From Ignavibacteriota bacterium (GTDB lineage: Bacteria > Bacteroidota > Ignavibacteria > Ignavibacteriales > Melioribacteraceae): a stretch of DNA of 64,000 nt. Made by a program: the position numbers and the translations under genes. The notes beneath the pieces are model-generated. The model made no database searches and was not told where the DNA came from. It worked only from the letters and a program-made list of their open reading frames with translations. Location: the NCBI GenBank assembly GCA_016716225.1, contig JADJWT010000001.1, forward strand, positions 1,674,001 to 1,738,000, in the 5' to 3' direction. Shown here in pieces: positions 51,782-61,204 of the stretch (positions are counted from its first letter, which is position 1; the number at the start of each line of letters is the position of its first letter).

Positions 51782-52327
51782 CTAATTTGAAAATTGATAA
51801 ATCAAACTATCGCCTAATCTTTTTATTGGCTCCAATTTAAAGTTTTTTACATCATCATTTTCTGTTTGAATTGATCTTTCAATAATTAAAATTCCCTCTG
51901 GATTTAATAATTTATTTTCAATAATATTTTTATAAACCAAATAAATATCATCTTTGAAAAATGGCGGATCTGCAATTATTAAATCATATTTTTGATTTCC
52001 GTTTGTGCTTGTATATTTTAATGAAGTTATTTTAAAAACTTTACTAAATTCTTCAACTTTCAATAATTCAATATTTGCTAAAATATTTTTATATACAACA
52101 AAATTATTTTCTACGAAATGAACTTCTTTGGCACCACGACTTATTATTTCAAATCCAAGTGATCCCGTTCCGGCATATAAATCACATGCAGTAATATTTT
52201 CAAAATCTAAAAAATTATTTAGGTAGTTAAAAATTGATTCTTTATTTCTATCTGTAGTTGGTCTAACCAAATCAGATTTGGGAAATTTAATTGTTCTTCC
52301 TTTTAATTTTCCGGCTATAATTCTCAT
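51782..52327 (-). CDS. rsmD: 16S rRNA (guanine966-N2)-methyltransferase RsmD
   Basis: A 181-residue SAM-dependent methyltransferase. The N-terminal MRIIAGKLKGRTIKFP and VRPTTDRNKESIFNYL are diagnostic. The SAM motif is CDLYAGTGSLGFEIISRGA and the catalytic motif is IIADPPF (the NPPY/DPPF type). It overlaps the next gene upstream on the strand by 4 bases. Confidence 0.96.
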   Translation of the reverse strand: MRIIAGKLKGRTIKFPKSDLVRPTTDRNKESIFNYLNNFLDFENITACDLYAGTGSLGFEIISRGAKEVHFVENNFVVYKNILANIELLKVEEFSKVFKITSLKYTSTNGNQKYDLIIADPPFFKDDIYLVYKNIIENKLLNPEGILIIERSIQTENDDVKNFKLEPIKRLGDSLIYQFSN

Positions 52328-53238
52328 GATACTAATCTAAGTGCCATACCCAATGCAGCATTGAATTTAACTGAATTTAAATTTTCTAAATTTTTAAAAT
52401 GTGAAATATCTAATTTTAATTCTTCGAACGGATTTAAAATTTTGCAATTTAGCGAAGTTGAATTTTGAATATTATTAATTAACTCGTTGCTAAATAATGA
52501 ACCGATAAAAATTATTTCAGAAATTTTATTTTTCATAAGATTTCTATTTTCTATTTCCGAAAATATATCATTTATGTATGTCAAAATTTCTGCTATATTT
52601 GAATAACTTTTGGATTTTGAAAACACAAAATTATTATTTGTAAAATATGAAGATGAGATATTTTTTTCGTCAATCCACAATGAAAAATAGTTTGATAAAG
52701 AACTATTATAAATCAATAAAGAATTTGCCGCAATGCTTGAAATATCAATTGATTTTAAAATAAGATTATTTCTAGTACAAAACTTATGAATTCTTTTTAG
52801 CAAATCTTTTTTTATTGCGTAAATAAGAAATCGGTGGAAAGGTTGATAAGTTGGCGTTTCTAAAATTATTTTTTGAAAGCTATATTCTTTAATATTTTCC
52901 GTGGGAAAAAGTTTAGAAAATTCCCAATTGATATAATCAATAACATCATTTTTGGTAAGATTTTTATCAATAGGAATTTCATAAATTTTGAAGAAATTAT
53001 TTGGTAAAGAAATTTGAACTTTTGAAGCAAGAAGAGGTTTTCGTAAAATTATTTCATTATATGCATTTTGAAGAATGTGGATGAATTTTGGTTCCTTGAG
53101 GTTTTCATCTAAATTATCCTCAAAAAATTCTTCATCAACATTCTCCAAAAAAATTTTGTTTTGCTTATAATTTATCTCAACTAATTGAATTGAAGTATTA
53201 GAAATATTAATACCAACTTGATTAGTTAAGTTAGTCAT
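52324..53238 (-). CDS. PilM-like actin-fold protein
   Basis: A 304-residue soluble protein with the layout of PilM (type IV pilus inner-membrane platform): GINISNTSIQLVEI at the start, LPNNFFKIYEIPI, a VIDYINWEFSKLFP block, and a GSLFSNELINNIQN-like phosphate-2 region near the C-terminus. The usual PilN-PilO-PilP genes do not follow. The similarity is structural and weak, so a pilus role is tentative. It shares an operon with rsmD and coaD by overlap and spacing. Confidence 0.6.
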   Translation of the reverse strand: MTNLTNQVGINISNTSIQLVEINYKQNKIFLENVDEEFFEDNLDENLKEPKFIHILQNAYNEIILRKPLLASKVQISLPNNFFKIYEIPIDKNLTKNDVIDYINWEFSKLFPTENIKEYSFQKIILETPTYQPFHRFLIYAIKKDLLKRIHKFCTRNNLILKSIDISSIAANSLLIYNSSLSNYFSLWIDEKNISSSYFTNNNFVFSKSKSYSNIAEILTYINDIFSEIENRNLMKNKISEIIFIGSLFSNELINNIQNSTSLNCKILNPFEELKLDISHFKNLENLNSVKFNAALGMALRLVS

Positions 53239-53245
53239 CCAAATT

Positions 53246-53803
53246 TTATTCCCAAGAAGCGGAATGTTTTTTCTTTATGTTATCTTTTTCGCCAATTGTT
53301 CCATATCCATCTGGGCTTTCAATAAAATAATTTGCACCAATTACAGTTGTAGTATCAATTTTAATTATATCACCACGAACATTTATTACAGTATCAACAG
53401 TTGTTACAGTATCAACTTGGAGTAAAAATGGTTTGTGAGATTTTGGTGAAAACATTAAAGAATCGGCTGCAAATAAACCATCCGACAAATTTTGAAATGG
53501 GTTAGTTGATTTGTTAGTTAAAGAATCAATTCCATTCATTGCTGAAATTACACCACTATCACTTTTAACAAAATTAACCAAGGCAGATAAATCGTCTGTA
53601 AAATTTTTATTTTTCTTTTCCCATAAGATTTGAGCTTGTCTTAAATTTCCCATTCTTAAATGAGATTCGGTAGAATAATATTTTTCTTGATCAATGAAAT
53701 CGGTTGGATCAATTATAGCTACTTTAACTAAAATAAAAAGCAAAATTGCGATAACTACATACAGCGCAGCATGTATATACCATGGTTCACTCTTTTGATT
53801 CAT
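53246..53803 (-). CDS. single-span membrane protein, unknown
   Basis: A 185-residue protein with one N-terminal membrane span (about 10-29, HAALYVVIAILLFILVKVAI) and a periplasmic part. It contains a helical MGNLRQAQILWEKKN segment and a Thr/Val-rich strand repeat (VDTVTTVDTVINVRGDIIKI). No known domain. Its position between comEA-like and PilM-like genes might hint at an envelope or DNA-uptake task, but nothing in the sequence proves it. Confidence 0.7.
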   Translation of the reverse strand: MNQKSEPWYIHAALYVVIAILLFILVKVAIIDPTDFIDQEKYYSTESHLRMGNLRQAQILWEKKNKNFTDDLSALVNFVKSDSGVISAMNGIDSLTNKSTNPFQNLSDGLFAADSLMFSPKSHKPFLLQVDTVTTVDTVINVRGDIIKIDTTTVIGANYFIESPDGYGTIGEKDNIKKKHSASWE

Positions 53804-53827
53804 TTTTCCTCCGGATAATAGAATTTC

Positions 53828-54343
53828 TTATTTTTCGATATATAAATAATTTATAATTTTATTGAATTTCTTTTTACCAATTCCTTTCACGTCCATTAGC
53901 TCATCAATTTTTTTGAAACCTTTACGAGAGTTTCTTAATTCAACAATTTTTTCGGCAGTTTTTGGACCTATTCCAGGCAATTTTGCAAAATCAAAAACCG
54001 AGGATGTATTTATATTAATAATACTCTCCGGTAAAATTTTTGCGATTTTCTTATTTGAATCTAATTTCTTTACACTAAAATCTGAAAGTTCTAGGTCAGA
54101 ATCAACTCTTTTTTCTACAATTTTGGACTCATATTCTAAAGTTTGCTGTTCAAGTTGAATTACTTTATTTAAACTATCAAAAAAATTAAAATGATATTTT
54201 TGCTTTGGATTTTCTGAAATTTTAAAATTCGTAAATTTTACTGATAAACCAAGCAAAAGAACTATTAAAATAAATGCTCCGGATTTAATTTCTTGAGCAG
54301 TTAAACTTAGCTTAAGTGAAATAATATTTAAGTAATTTTTCAA
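53828..54343 (-). CDS. ComEA-like helix-hairpin-helix DNA-binding protein
   Basis: A 171-residue protein with one N-terminal membrane span (about 19-37) and a C-terminal tandem helix-hairpin-helix: ININTSSVFDFAKLPGIGPKTAEKIVELRNSRKGF then ELMDVKGIGKKKFNKI. In ComEA this domain binds incoming DNA outside the cytoplasm during natural transformation. No comEC is in the window. It lies upstream of the single-span and PilM-like genes on the same strand. Confidence 0.88.
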   Translation of the reverse strand: MKNYLNIISLKLSLTAQEIKSGAFILIVLLLGLSVKFTNFKISENPKQKYHFNFFDSLNKVIQLEQQTLEYESKIVEKRVDSDLELSDFSVKKLDSNKKIAKILPESIININTSSVFDFAKLPGIGPKTAEKIVELRNSRKGFKKIDELMDVKGIGKKKFNKIINYLYIEK

Positions 54344-54369
54344 AATAAGCTCGAAAAATTGAATTATAA

Positions 54370-55494
54370 TTATTTATTCGTAATACCAATATTTGGCATT
54401 TTCCCCAATTCTTTTAGTAATTCTTTTTCTTTTGAATTTATTTTTTCCGGAACGTGAATATTAATTCTGACTAATTGATCTCCCGATCCATGCTGATTTA
54501 AATGAGGAATTCCTTTTCCCCGCATTTTTAAGAATTTTCCGGGCTGAGTTCCGGGTTCAATCTTTAAACTTGCTCTTCCGTTTATTGTAGGAATTTCAAT
54601 TGAAGTTCCCATTACAATATCTGGAAAACTTAAGAAAAGATCATAAATTAAATCATCTCCATCTCTAAGAAAATGTTCATGCTCAATTTCTTGAAAAACA
54701 ACAATAATATCTCCAGCTGGTCCGCCATTTTTTCCGGCATTTCCTTCGCCGCGCATTGTCATATAACTATTATTTGTAACGCCGGCTGGAACATTTACTT
54801 TAATTTTTGTTTCTTCGTATACTCTTCCATCGCCGGAACAAGTTCTGCAAGGATCTGAAATAATTTTTCCGGTTCCTTTACAATTATGACAAACTGAAAT
54901 ATTAACAAATTGTCCAAAAATTGATCGGGAAACTTCTCTAACTTCACCGGCACCATTGCAAACTGAGCAAGTTTTAAATCCGGAACTACTATTTGCGCCG
55001 GTTCCGTTGCAGTTTGAACATTGTGTATGCTTTTTAATTTTAATTGTTTTAGAAACTCCAGAAGCAATTTCTTCTAAAGTTAATTTTAACGATACTTTTA
55101 AATCAGAACCTGGCGTACCGGTTGAACTTTGTCTTCCTCTTCCAGATCTGCCGCCGGTGTTGAATAAATCATCAAAAATTGATGAACCGCCAAAACCACC
55201 ACCAAATATATCTGAGAAATGACTGAAAATATCATTAACATTTTGATAACTATGGAAATCTTGTCCGCCTCGCAACCCGTTGTGACCAAATCTATCATAT
55301 TTTGATCTTTTTTCAGAATTGCTTAAAACTTCGTATGCTTCGGCTGCTTCTTTAAACTTTTCCTCTGCAGATTTATCATCCGGATTTTTATCGGGATGAT
55401 ACTGCATTGCCAATTTTCTATAAGCTTTTTTTATTTCATCATTTGTTGCTTCTTTTGAAACCCCTAAAATTTCATAATAATCTCTTTTACTCAT
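54370..55494 (-). CDS. dnaJ: chaperone DnaJ
   Basis: A 374-residue DnaJ with J domain (HPD in [11 protein letters not shown]), Gly/Phe-rich linker (about 70-125), and four zinc repeats [24 protein letters not shown] and CRTCSGDG. The C-terminal substrate domain ends MPNIGITNK. It stimulates DnaK ATPase. Gene order hrcA-grpE-dnaJ; dnaK is not present in the window. Confidence 0.98.
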   Translation of the reverse strand: MSKRDYYEILGVSKEATNDEIKKAYRKLAMQYHPDKNPDDKSAEEKFKEAAEAYEVLSNSEKRSKYDRFGHNGLRGGQDFHSYQNVNDIFSHFSDIFGGGFGGSSIFDDLFNTGGRSGRGRQSSTGTPGSDLKVSLKLTLEEIASGVSKTIKIKKHTQCSNCNGTGANSSSGFKTCSVCNGAGEVREVSRSIFGQFVNISVCHNCKGTGKIISDPCRTCSGDGRVYEETKIKVNVPAGVTNNSYMTMRGEGNAGKNGGPAGDIIVVFQEIEHEHFLRDGDDLIYDLFLSFPDIVMGTSIEIPTINGRASLKIEPGTQPGKFLKMRGKGIPHLNQHGSGDQLVRINIHVPEKINSKEKELLKELGKMPNIGITNK

Positions 55495-55532
55495 TTAAAT
55501 TCCTTTTTTAACAAAATCAATTCTTAAATATA

Positions 55533-56129
55533 CTATTCTTCAATCTCTTTACTTACAATAACTTTTGCATGTTTTATAACTCTATCTTTATAAAAATATC
55601 CCGGATCAACTTCTTCAATTACTGTATTTGGAGGAACGTCTTTTGACGGTTGCTGAAGCAATGCTTCGTGAAATTCCACATTAAATTCTTGACCTTTTGC
55701 ATCAATTTTTTTTATTCCTTGATCATCCAATGTTTTTGTAAATTTATCAAAAATTAATTTTAAACCTTCTTTAACCGAATCAAAACTATCTTCACCCAAA
55801 TGCTGAACTGATCTATTCAAATCATCATAAATAGGAAGAATTTTTATTATGAAAGATTCTGCTGCGTATTTCATCAAATTTAATTGATCGTTTTCAGTTC
55901 GGCGTTTATAATTTTCAAATTCTGCAGCTTTACGTAAGAGTAAATCTTGAAGAGATTTTATTTTCTCTTCATAATCTGCAATTTTATTTTCTATAACTTT
56001 TTCAGTTTTTTCTTCATTTTCTTCAGAATTTATTTCTTCTTTTGAATCAATAATTTCTTCATTTGCTTCTTCATTTGTTTCAACTTTATTTTCTAATTCT
56101 TCATTATTTTCTTTTTGTGTTTCGCTCAT
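55533..56129 (-). CDS. grpE: nucleotide exchange factor GrpE
   Basis: From the ATG at 56129 (GAGG site 6 bases upstream; a TTG 12 bases earlier is the alternative) the product has 198 residues. Residues 1-50 are very Glu-rich, followed by the long coiled coil (SLQDLLLRKAAEFENYKRRTE) and the beta domain ending EVDPGYFYKDRVIKHAKVIVS. GrpE releases ADP from DnaK. It lies between hrcA and dnaJ. Confidence 0.96.
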   Translation of the reverse strand: MSETQKENNEELENKVETNEEANEEIIDSKEEINSEENEEKTEKVIENKIADYEEKIKSLQDLLLRKAAEFENYKRRTENDQLNLMKYAAESFIIKILPIYDDLNRSVQHLGEDSFDSVKEGLKLIFDKFTKTLDDQGIKKIDAKGQEFNVEFHEALLQQPSKDVPPNTVIEEVDPGYFYKDRVIKHAKVIVSKEIEE

Positions 56130-56152
56130 TAATTCCCTCAAGTTTTTAAAAT

Positions 56153-57196
56153 TTATTTATTAAAAATTTTTGACAATACTTCTGCCATTTCTACAACTGC
56201 TGCAATTGTGTGAGAATATCTCATTCTTTTTGGACCGATAATTCCAATACTTCCGGCAACTTGTCCAATATTATATTCTTTAATAATAATGCTGTAATCA
56301 TTTAGTTTTTCTTCTTTACTTTCACTCCCTATTGTAATAGAAACTTCTCCGGAATTTCTATTTACGTTTTCATCCATAAAATGAATTATAATATCTTTAT
56401 CTTCAATCAACTCAATAATACTGCTTAATTTTTTATGATCAATAAACTCAGGTTGAGTTAATAAATTTTTTGTGCCCGTAATTATTGAATCTTCGTTTGA
56501 ACGAATATCTGTAAAAATTTCCGGAACTGAATCTAAGAAAACTCTAATTACCGGTTTGAATTCCGAAGCCGAAACACTTTTTATTCTTTCATTTATTGTA
56601 TCCCTAATTTCAGAAAATGTTAAACCGGAAAGTCTTTCATTTAATAATCTTTCAATTGTTTTTAAACTTTTTCTATCAAATCCACTATTTATTTCCAAAG
56701 TAATTGTTCTAATCATTCCGGAATTTATTGTGATTACAACAAGAATTCTGGAACTTGAAACTTCTACCAAACGTAATCTTTCTAAAATTGCATTTCCAAA
56801 TTTTGGATAACTAACATAGGCAAGCTGATTTGTCAAACTACTCAAAATTGATGAAGTTACTTTTAAAATTTCATTTGTATCAAAATTTAATTGCTCAAGC
56901 TGAGATTCAATAAAATCAACTTCTGTTTGATGTAATTTTGGTGAATCCATTAAAGAATTCACATAATATCTGTAACCTAAATCAGTTGGAATTCTTCCAG
57001 CAGAAGTATGCGGATGACCGAGCAAACCGGTTTCTTCCAAATCCGACATAATATTTCTAATAGTTGCCGGAGAAAATCCTATTCCAAATTTCTTGGAAAG
57101 ATTTCGTGACCCAACTGGATTTGCAGTTAGAATAAATTGGTGAATCACATATCTTAAAATAGATTTTTCGCGTTCTTTTAAATCAGCTGTATTCAT
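56153..57196 (-). CDS. hrcA: heat-shock repressor HrcA
   Basis: A 347-residue repressor with winged-helix N-terminus (EREKSILRYVIHQFILTANPVGSRNLSKKFGIGFSPATIRN) and the GAF-like C-terminus with VVEVSSSRILVVI and SIGIIGPKRMRYS. It heads the hrcA-grpE-dnaJ operon. HrcA normally binds CIRCE (TTAGCACTC-N9-GAGTGCTAA), but no such repeat is visible in the 181-base region upstream of this gene, so its target must be elsewhere, for example at groESL. Confidence 0.95.
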   Translation of the reverse strand: MNTADLKEREKSILRYVIHQFILTANPVGSRNLSKKFGIGFSPATIRNIMSDLEETGLLGHPHTSAGRIPTDLGYRYYVNSLMDSPKLHQTEVDFIESQLEQLNFDTNEILKVTSSILSSLTNQLAYVSYPKFGNAILERLRLVEVSSSRILVVITINSGMIRTITLEINSGFDRKSLKTIERLLNERLSGLTFSEIRDTINERIKSVSASEFKPVIRVFLDSVPEIFTDIRSNEDSIITGTKNLLTQPEFIDHKKLSSIIELIEDKDIIIHFMDENVNRNSGEVSITIGSESKEEKLNDYSIIIKEYNIGQVAGSIGIIGPKRMRYSHTIAAVVEMAEVLSKIFNK

Positions 57197-57377
57197 TTAA
57201 ATAAAATTGAAAAAATAAACTTATAAAGTTATCAAAATCCTAAAAAAAATTCACTTATTTACGTTAAATTGAATATACAAAAAATTATCGTTTTGCATCA
57301 TTTTACTTTATAATTATAATTGTTGTTTCAAAAATTTTGAACGTAAAAAACTTAAAATAAATAAGGAACTAATTAGA

Positions 57378-58373
57378 TTGAAAAATAGCTACAAAGATTC
57401 CGGTGTTGATATAAAAGCTGGCGACGAAACAGTTGAAAAAATCAAAACTTTGGTGAATTCTACATTTAACAAAAATGTGCTTTCCGGAATTGGACATTTT
57501 GGCGCGTTTTACGAAATTGATTTGAATGAATGTAAAAATCCGGTTTTAGTTTCAAGCGTAGATGGGGTTGGAACTAAACTTAAAGTTGCAATTGATGCAG
57601 GAATTCATAATACGGTTGGGCAAGATTTGGTAAACCATTGCGTAAATGATATTGCGGTTTGCGGTGCAAAACCAAAATATTTTATGGATTATATGGCTTT
57701 CGGAAAATTAAATTCAGAAGTTGCAGCGGAAATTGTTGGTGGTTTTGCAAATGCTTGTAAAGAAAATAATGTGGCATTAATCGGTGGCGAAACTGCAGAA
57801 ATGCCCGGACTTTATAATGAAAAAGATTATGATTTATCCGGAACGATTGTAGGAATTGTTGATAAATCTAAAATTATTGATGGAAAAAATATTGAAAAAG
57901 GTGATTTGTTAATTGGATTTGAATCAAACGGATTGCATACAAACGGATATTCGCTTGCGAGAAAAGTTTTATTTTCAAAATTTAATCTTGATGAAAATAT
58001 TTCAGAGTTAAATTCAAATTTAAAAACCGAATTGCTGAAAGTTCACAAATCATATTTAAATATTATTCAAAACCTAATTCAAAATTTTGAGATAAAAGCA
58101 TTTTCACACATAACCGGCGGGGGAATTATTGGAAATACCAAACGCGTTGTTCCAAAAAATTTATCAATAAATATTGATTGGAACTCGTGGGAAATTCCCG
58201 CAATTTTTAATCTCATTCAAAATACCGGAAATGTTGATGATGAAGAAATGCGCATGGTTTTTAATATGGGAATTGGGTTAATTGCAATTATTAATAAAAG
58301 TGTTTTAAATGAAATTCAAAATCTGTGTAAAAGTTTAAACGAAAGCCCAATTGTAATTGGAGAAATTTCTTAA
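57378..58373 (+). CDS. purM: phosphoribosylformylglycinamidine cyclo-ligase PurM
   Basis: AIR synthetase of purine biosynthesis, 331 residues. Motifs: YKDSGVDIKAGDE, GHFGAFYEI, SSVDGVGTKLKVA, NDIAVCGAKPKYFMDY, GGETAEMPGLY and HITGGGIIGNTKRVVP. Translation begins at TTG 57378 with AAGGA about 10 bases before it. It reads divergently from hrcA. Confidence 0.96.
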   Translation: MKNSYKDSGVDIKAGDETVEKIKTLVNSTFNKNVLSGIGHFGAFYEIDLNECKNPVLVSSVDGVGTKLKVAIDAGIHNTVGQDLVNHCVNDIAVCGAKPKYFMDYMAFGKLNSEVAAEIVGGFANACKENNVALIGGETAEMPGLYNEKDYDLSGTIVGIVDKSKIIDGKNIEKGDLLIGFESNGLHTNGYSLARKVLFSKFNLDENISELNSNLKTELLKVHKSYLNIIQNLIQNFEIKAFSHITGGGIIGNTKRVVPKNLSINIDWNSWEIPAIFNLIQNTGNVDDEEMRMVFNMGIGLIAIINKSVLNEIQNLCKSLNESPIVIGEIS

Positions 58374-58400
58374 ACTTTTTAGGTTTAGATTGGAGTAAAA

Positions 58401-59759
58401 ATGTTTGTTGATATGCACGCTCATTTATTTTATCCAAATTTTGATGGAGAAATTGAGCAGATTATTGATAGAGCGAAGCTTGCCGGTGTTAATTATATTT
58501 TAGTTCCGGGAACTGATTTGGGAACATCGAAAAAAGCTATAGAATTAGCCGAACAATTTGATGAAATCTATGCTGCAGTTGGTGTTCATCCTCATGATAC
58601 AAGGGAATGGAAAGATTCAGATTTGGAAATTTTAGAAGAATTTTCCAAACATCCAAAAGTTGTTGCGATAGGTGAAATTGGATTGGATTATTATTATGAT
58701 TTTTCACCCAAAGAAATTCAGATCAAAGCATTCAAAGCACAAATTGATTTAGCGTTAAAAGTTAATAAACCAATAATTGTTCATAATAGAGAATCCAACG
58801 AAGATATTATGACAATTATTAGATCTTATTTGAATACAAATTTAAAATGTCATTTTCACTGTTTTGCCGGAAGTAAAGAAGATGCTGCAGAGCTTACGGC
58901 TATGGGACATTACTTATCTTTCACCGGAAATATTACTTTTAAAAAAGCTGATAATTTAAGAGAAATTTTAAAAAGTATAAATCTTGAAAATTTATTATTG
59001 GAAACAGATTCACCTTTTATGACGCCGGTTCCTTATCGCGGACAAAGAAATGAACCTTCGTATATTCCATTAATTGCAGAAACAATTTCAGAAGTTCAAA
59101 ATGTTTCTATTGATGATGTTTCGCGAATTACTAATTATAACGTTTATCGCCTTTATGGTATTGGAGAAAAAGCTAAAGTTAGTTTCACATATAAAATTGG
59201 AAATTCACTTTACATAAATGTTACAAATAGATGTAATGCCGATTGTGTTTTTTGCGATAGAAAAGGCGAAGCCGTGATGAAAGGTTATAATCTGAAAATG
59301 AAAAAATCGGAAGAACCAGAAACTGATGTTTACATAAATGAAATTGGTGATCCAAAAAAATATAAAGAAATAGTTTTCTGCGGATACGGTGAACCAACAA
59401 TTAGATGGGATGTTGTAAAACAAATTGCAAAATATGTAAAAGAAAATGGCGGAAGTACAAGAATCAATACAGACGGGCATGGAAATTACATTAATAAAAA
59501 AGATATTACTCCGGAGCTTGCTGGAATAATTGATGTAGTTTCTATTAGCCTTAATTCTACTGATCCAAATCAATATGCAGAGCTAATGAGAGTATCTCCG
59601 GAAATGCACAAAGAAATGATTGATTTTGCTCAGAAAGCTAAAAATTATACAAGAGTTGTTTTATCAATTGTTGGTTTGGATGAAGTAGATAAAGAAAAAG
59701 CAAAAGATTTTGTTTTAAATAAAATTGGTGTTGAATTTAGAGAACGTGAGTATTTTTAA
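58401..59759 (+). CDS. TatD-family nuclease fused to a radical SAM domain
   Basis: A 452-residue fusion. Residues 1-256 are a TatD-type metal-dependent hydrolase: DMHAHLF (His5, His7), GVHPHD, IGEIGLDYYYD, VHNRES, CHFHCFAG and ETDSPFMTP. Residues about 262-452 are a short radical SAM domain with CNADCVFC (Cys278, 282, 285), VFCGYGEPTIRWDV and TRINTDGHGN. The radical SAM part has no SPASM Cys cluster. The TatD-linked radical SAM family is known, but its reaction is not. The two ends are complete, so this is a true fusion. Confidence 0.93.
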   Translation: MFVDMHAHLFYPNFDGEIEQIIDRAKLAGVNYILVPGTDLGTSKKAIELAEQFDEIYAAVGVHPHDTREWKDSDLEILEEFSKHPKVVAIGEIGLDYYYDFSPKEIQIKAFKAQIDLALKVNKPIIVHNRESNEDIMTIIRSYLNTNLKCHFHCFAGSKEDAAELTAMGHYLSFTGNITFKKADNLREILKSINLENLLLETDSPFMTPVPYRGQRNEPSYIPLIAETISEVQNVSIDDVSRITNYNVYRLYGIGEKAKVSFTYKIGNSLYINVTNRCNADCVFCDRKGEAVMKGYNLKMKKSEEPETDVYINEIGDPKKYKEIVFCGYGEPTIRWDVVKQIAKYVKENGGSTRINTDGHGNYINKKDITPELAGIIDVVSISLNSTDPNQYAELMRVSPEMHKEMIDFAQKAKNYTRVVLSIVGLDEVDKEKAKDFVLNKIGVEFREREYF

Positions 59760-61192
59760 TGAAAAAAATAACAGAATTTCTTTTAGCATTTTTGATTTTT
59801 TCATTTCCAATTTTTGCACAAGAATTTAACAAAGAAATTGAAGAAGAAATCAATGAAATATTTGAAGATGATTTTTTTAAGTCTTCCATGTTGGCTGTTT
59901 CAATTTATGATTTAACTGATGATAAATTGCTCTATCAGAAAAATGAAAAACAACTTTTAACGCCCGCATCAAATATGAAAATTTTAACCTCCTCTGCTGC
60001 ATTGGAATTTTTAGGTTCAGATTATTCATTTCAAACTTCTGTTTATCATAACGGAATAATTATGGATTCGATTTGCTACGGAGATATTTTTGTTAAAGGC
60101 GGATTTGATCCAGAATTTTCAACAGATGATTTAGATACATTAGTTTCAAAAATTATTAGTTATGGAATTAAAGAAATACGAGGAAATATATACGGCGATG
60201 TTTCAAATATGGATTCATTATTTTGGGGAAATGGCTGGATGTGGGACGATGATCCTTCATCTGATTTTCCATATTTAACTCCGTTAATTATAAATGATGC
60301 TTGCGTGCAGATAGAATTTGAGCCCGGAGAATTAAATAAAGAAGCTAAAATTAAAGTTATTCCCGAAACAGATTTTTTTGATATATCAAATACTTCGGTT
60401 ACAACAAATAATGAAACAGAAAAATTTGAAATTACCCGCGATTGGCAATCACGCGGAAATGAAATAATTATAAAAGGTGATTTACAAATAAGTGCAAAAA
60501 AAGATACTTCTAAAATAAATATTGTAAATCCGGAATTTTATTTTTTGTATCTGCTAAAAGAGAAATTAGAAAAACAAAATGTTGAATTTTTAGGGAAATT
60601 AGATACCGCAACAACTCCGCAATTTGCAAAAAATATTTACACTTTTGAAAGAAAATATAAAGATGTAATTGTAAATCTCAATAAAGATAGTGATAATCTA
60701 AATGCTGAAATGACCTTACGCGCATTGGCGTTAAAGAATTTTGGTAAACCGGCATCTGCAGAAAATGGAATAAAAATGATTGATAGTTTAATTAATCAAT
60801 CTGGTTTAAATTCAGATAATTATGTACTTGCGGATGGTTCGGGAATTTCTCGTTACAATTTAATTTCAGCGGAATTATTAGTTACATTATTAAAATATAT
60901 GTATCAAAATTCTAAAGAGAATTATGAAGTTTTGAAAAACTCTTTTCCAATTTCCGGAATTGATGGAACTTTATCAAATAGAATGAAAAATACTAAAGCT
61001 TATAAAAATGTAAACGCAAAAACCGGCACTCTAAGCGGAGTAAGTTCATTATCCGGATATTTAAAATCTGCTGATTCACATGAAATTGCATTTGCAATTT
61101 TAATTCAAAACTTTGTTGGAAGCTCAAAATCTGCAAGAAATTTTCAAGATAGAATTTGTACAATTTTAAGTGAATTAAATTTGCAACAATAG
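59759..61192 (+). CDS. dacB: D-alanyl-D-alanine carboxypeptidase/endopeptidase (PBP4, S13)
   Basis: A 477-residue periplasmic penicillin-binding protein with signal peptide ending PIFAQ. The active site shows SXXK in TPASNMKILTSSAALEF (Ser71, Lys74), the second motif in DGSGISRYN and KTG in NAKTGTLSGVSSLSG. The large insert between SXXK and the second motif is typical of PBP4. It trims or opens peptidoglycan crosslinks. It overlaps the preceding gene by 1 base. Confidence 0.95.
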   Translation: MKKITEFLLAFLIFSFPIFAQEFNKEIEEEINEIFEDDFFKSSMLAVSIYDLTDDKLLYQKNEKQLLTPASNMKILTSSAALEFLGSDYSFQTSVYHNGIIMDSICYGDIFVKGGFDPEFSTDDLDTLVSKIISYGIKEIRGNIYGDVSNMDSLFWGNGWMWDDDPSSDFPYLTPLIINDACVQIEFEPGELNKEAKIKVIPETDFFDISNTSVTTNNETEKFEITRDWQSRGNEIIIKGDLQISAKKDTSKINIVNPEFYFLYLLKEKLEKQNVEFLGKLDTATTPQFAKNIYTFERKYKDVIVNLNKDSDNLNAEMTLRALALKNFGKPASAENGIKMIDSLINQSGLNSDNYVLADGSGISRYNLISAELLVTLLKYMYQNSKENYEVLKNSFPISGIDGTLSNRMKNTKAYKNVNAKTGTLSGVSSLSGYLKSADSHEIAFAILIQNFVGSSKSARNFQDRICTILSELNLQQ

Positions 61193-61204
61193 TAATTCGG
61201 TAAA

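Noticed and set aside
54956..55222. 88-residue + strand ORF opposite dnaJ
   Set aside because: It mirrors the zinc-repeat and Gly-rich codons of dnaJ; no independent start signal.
57197..57377. CIRCE heat-shock operator expected upstream of hrcA
   Set aside because: Read through on both strands; no TTAGCACTC-like half sites with a 9-base spacer.
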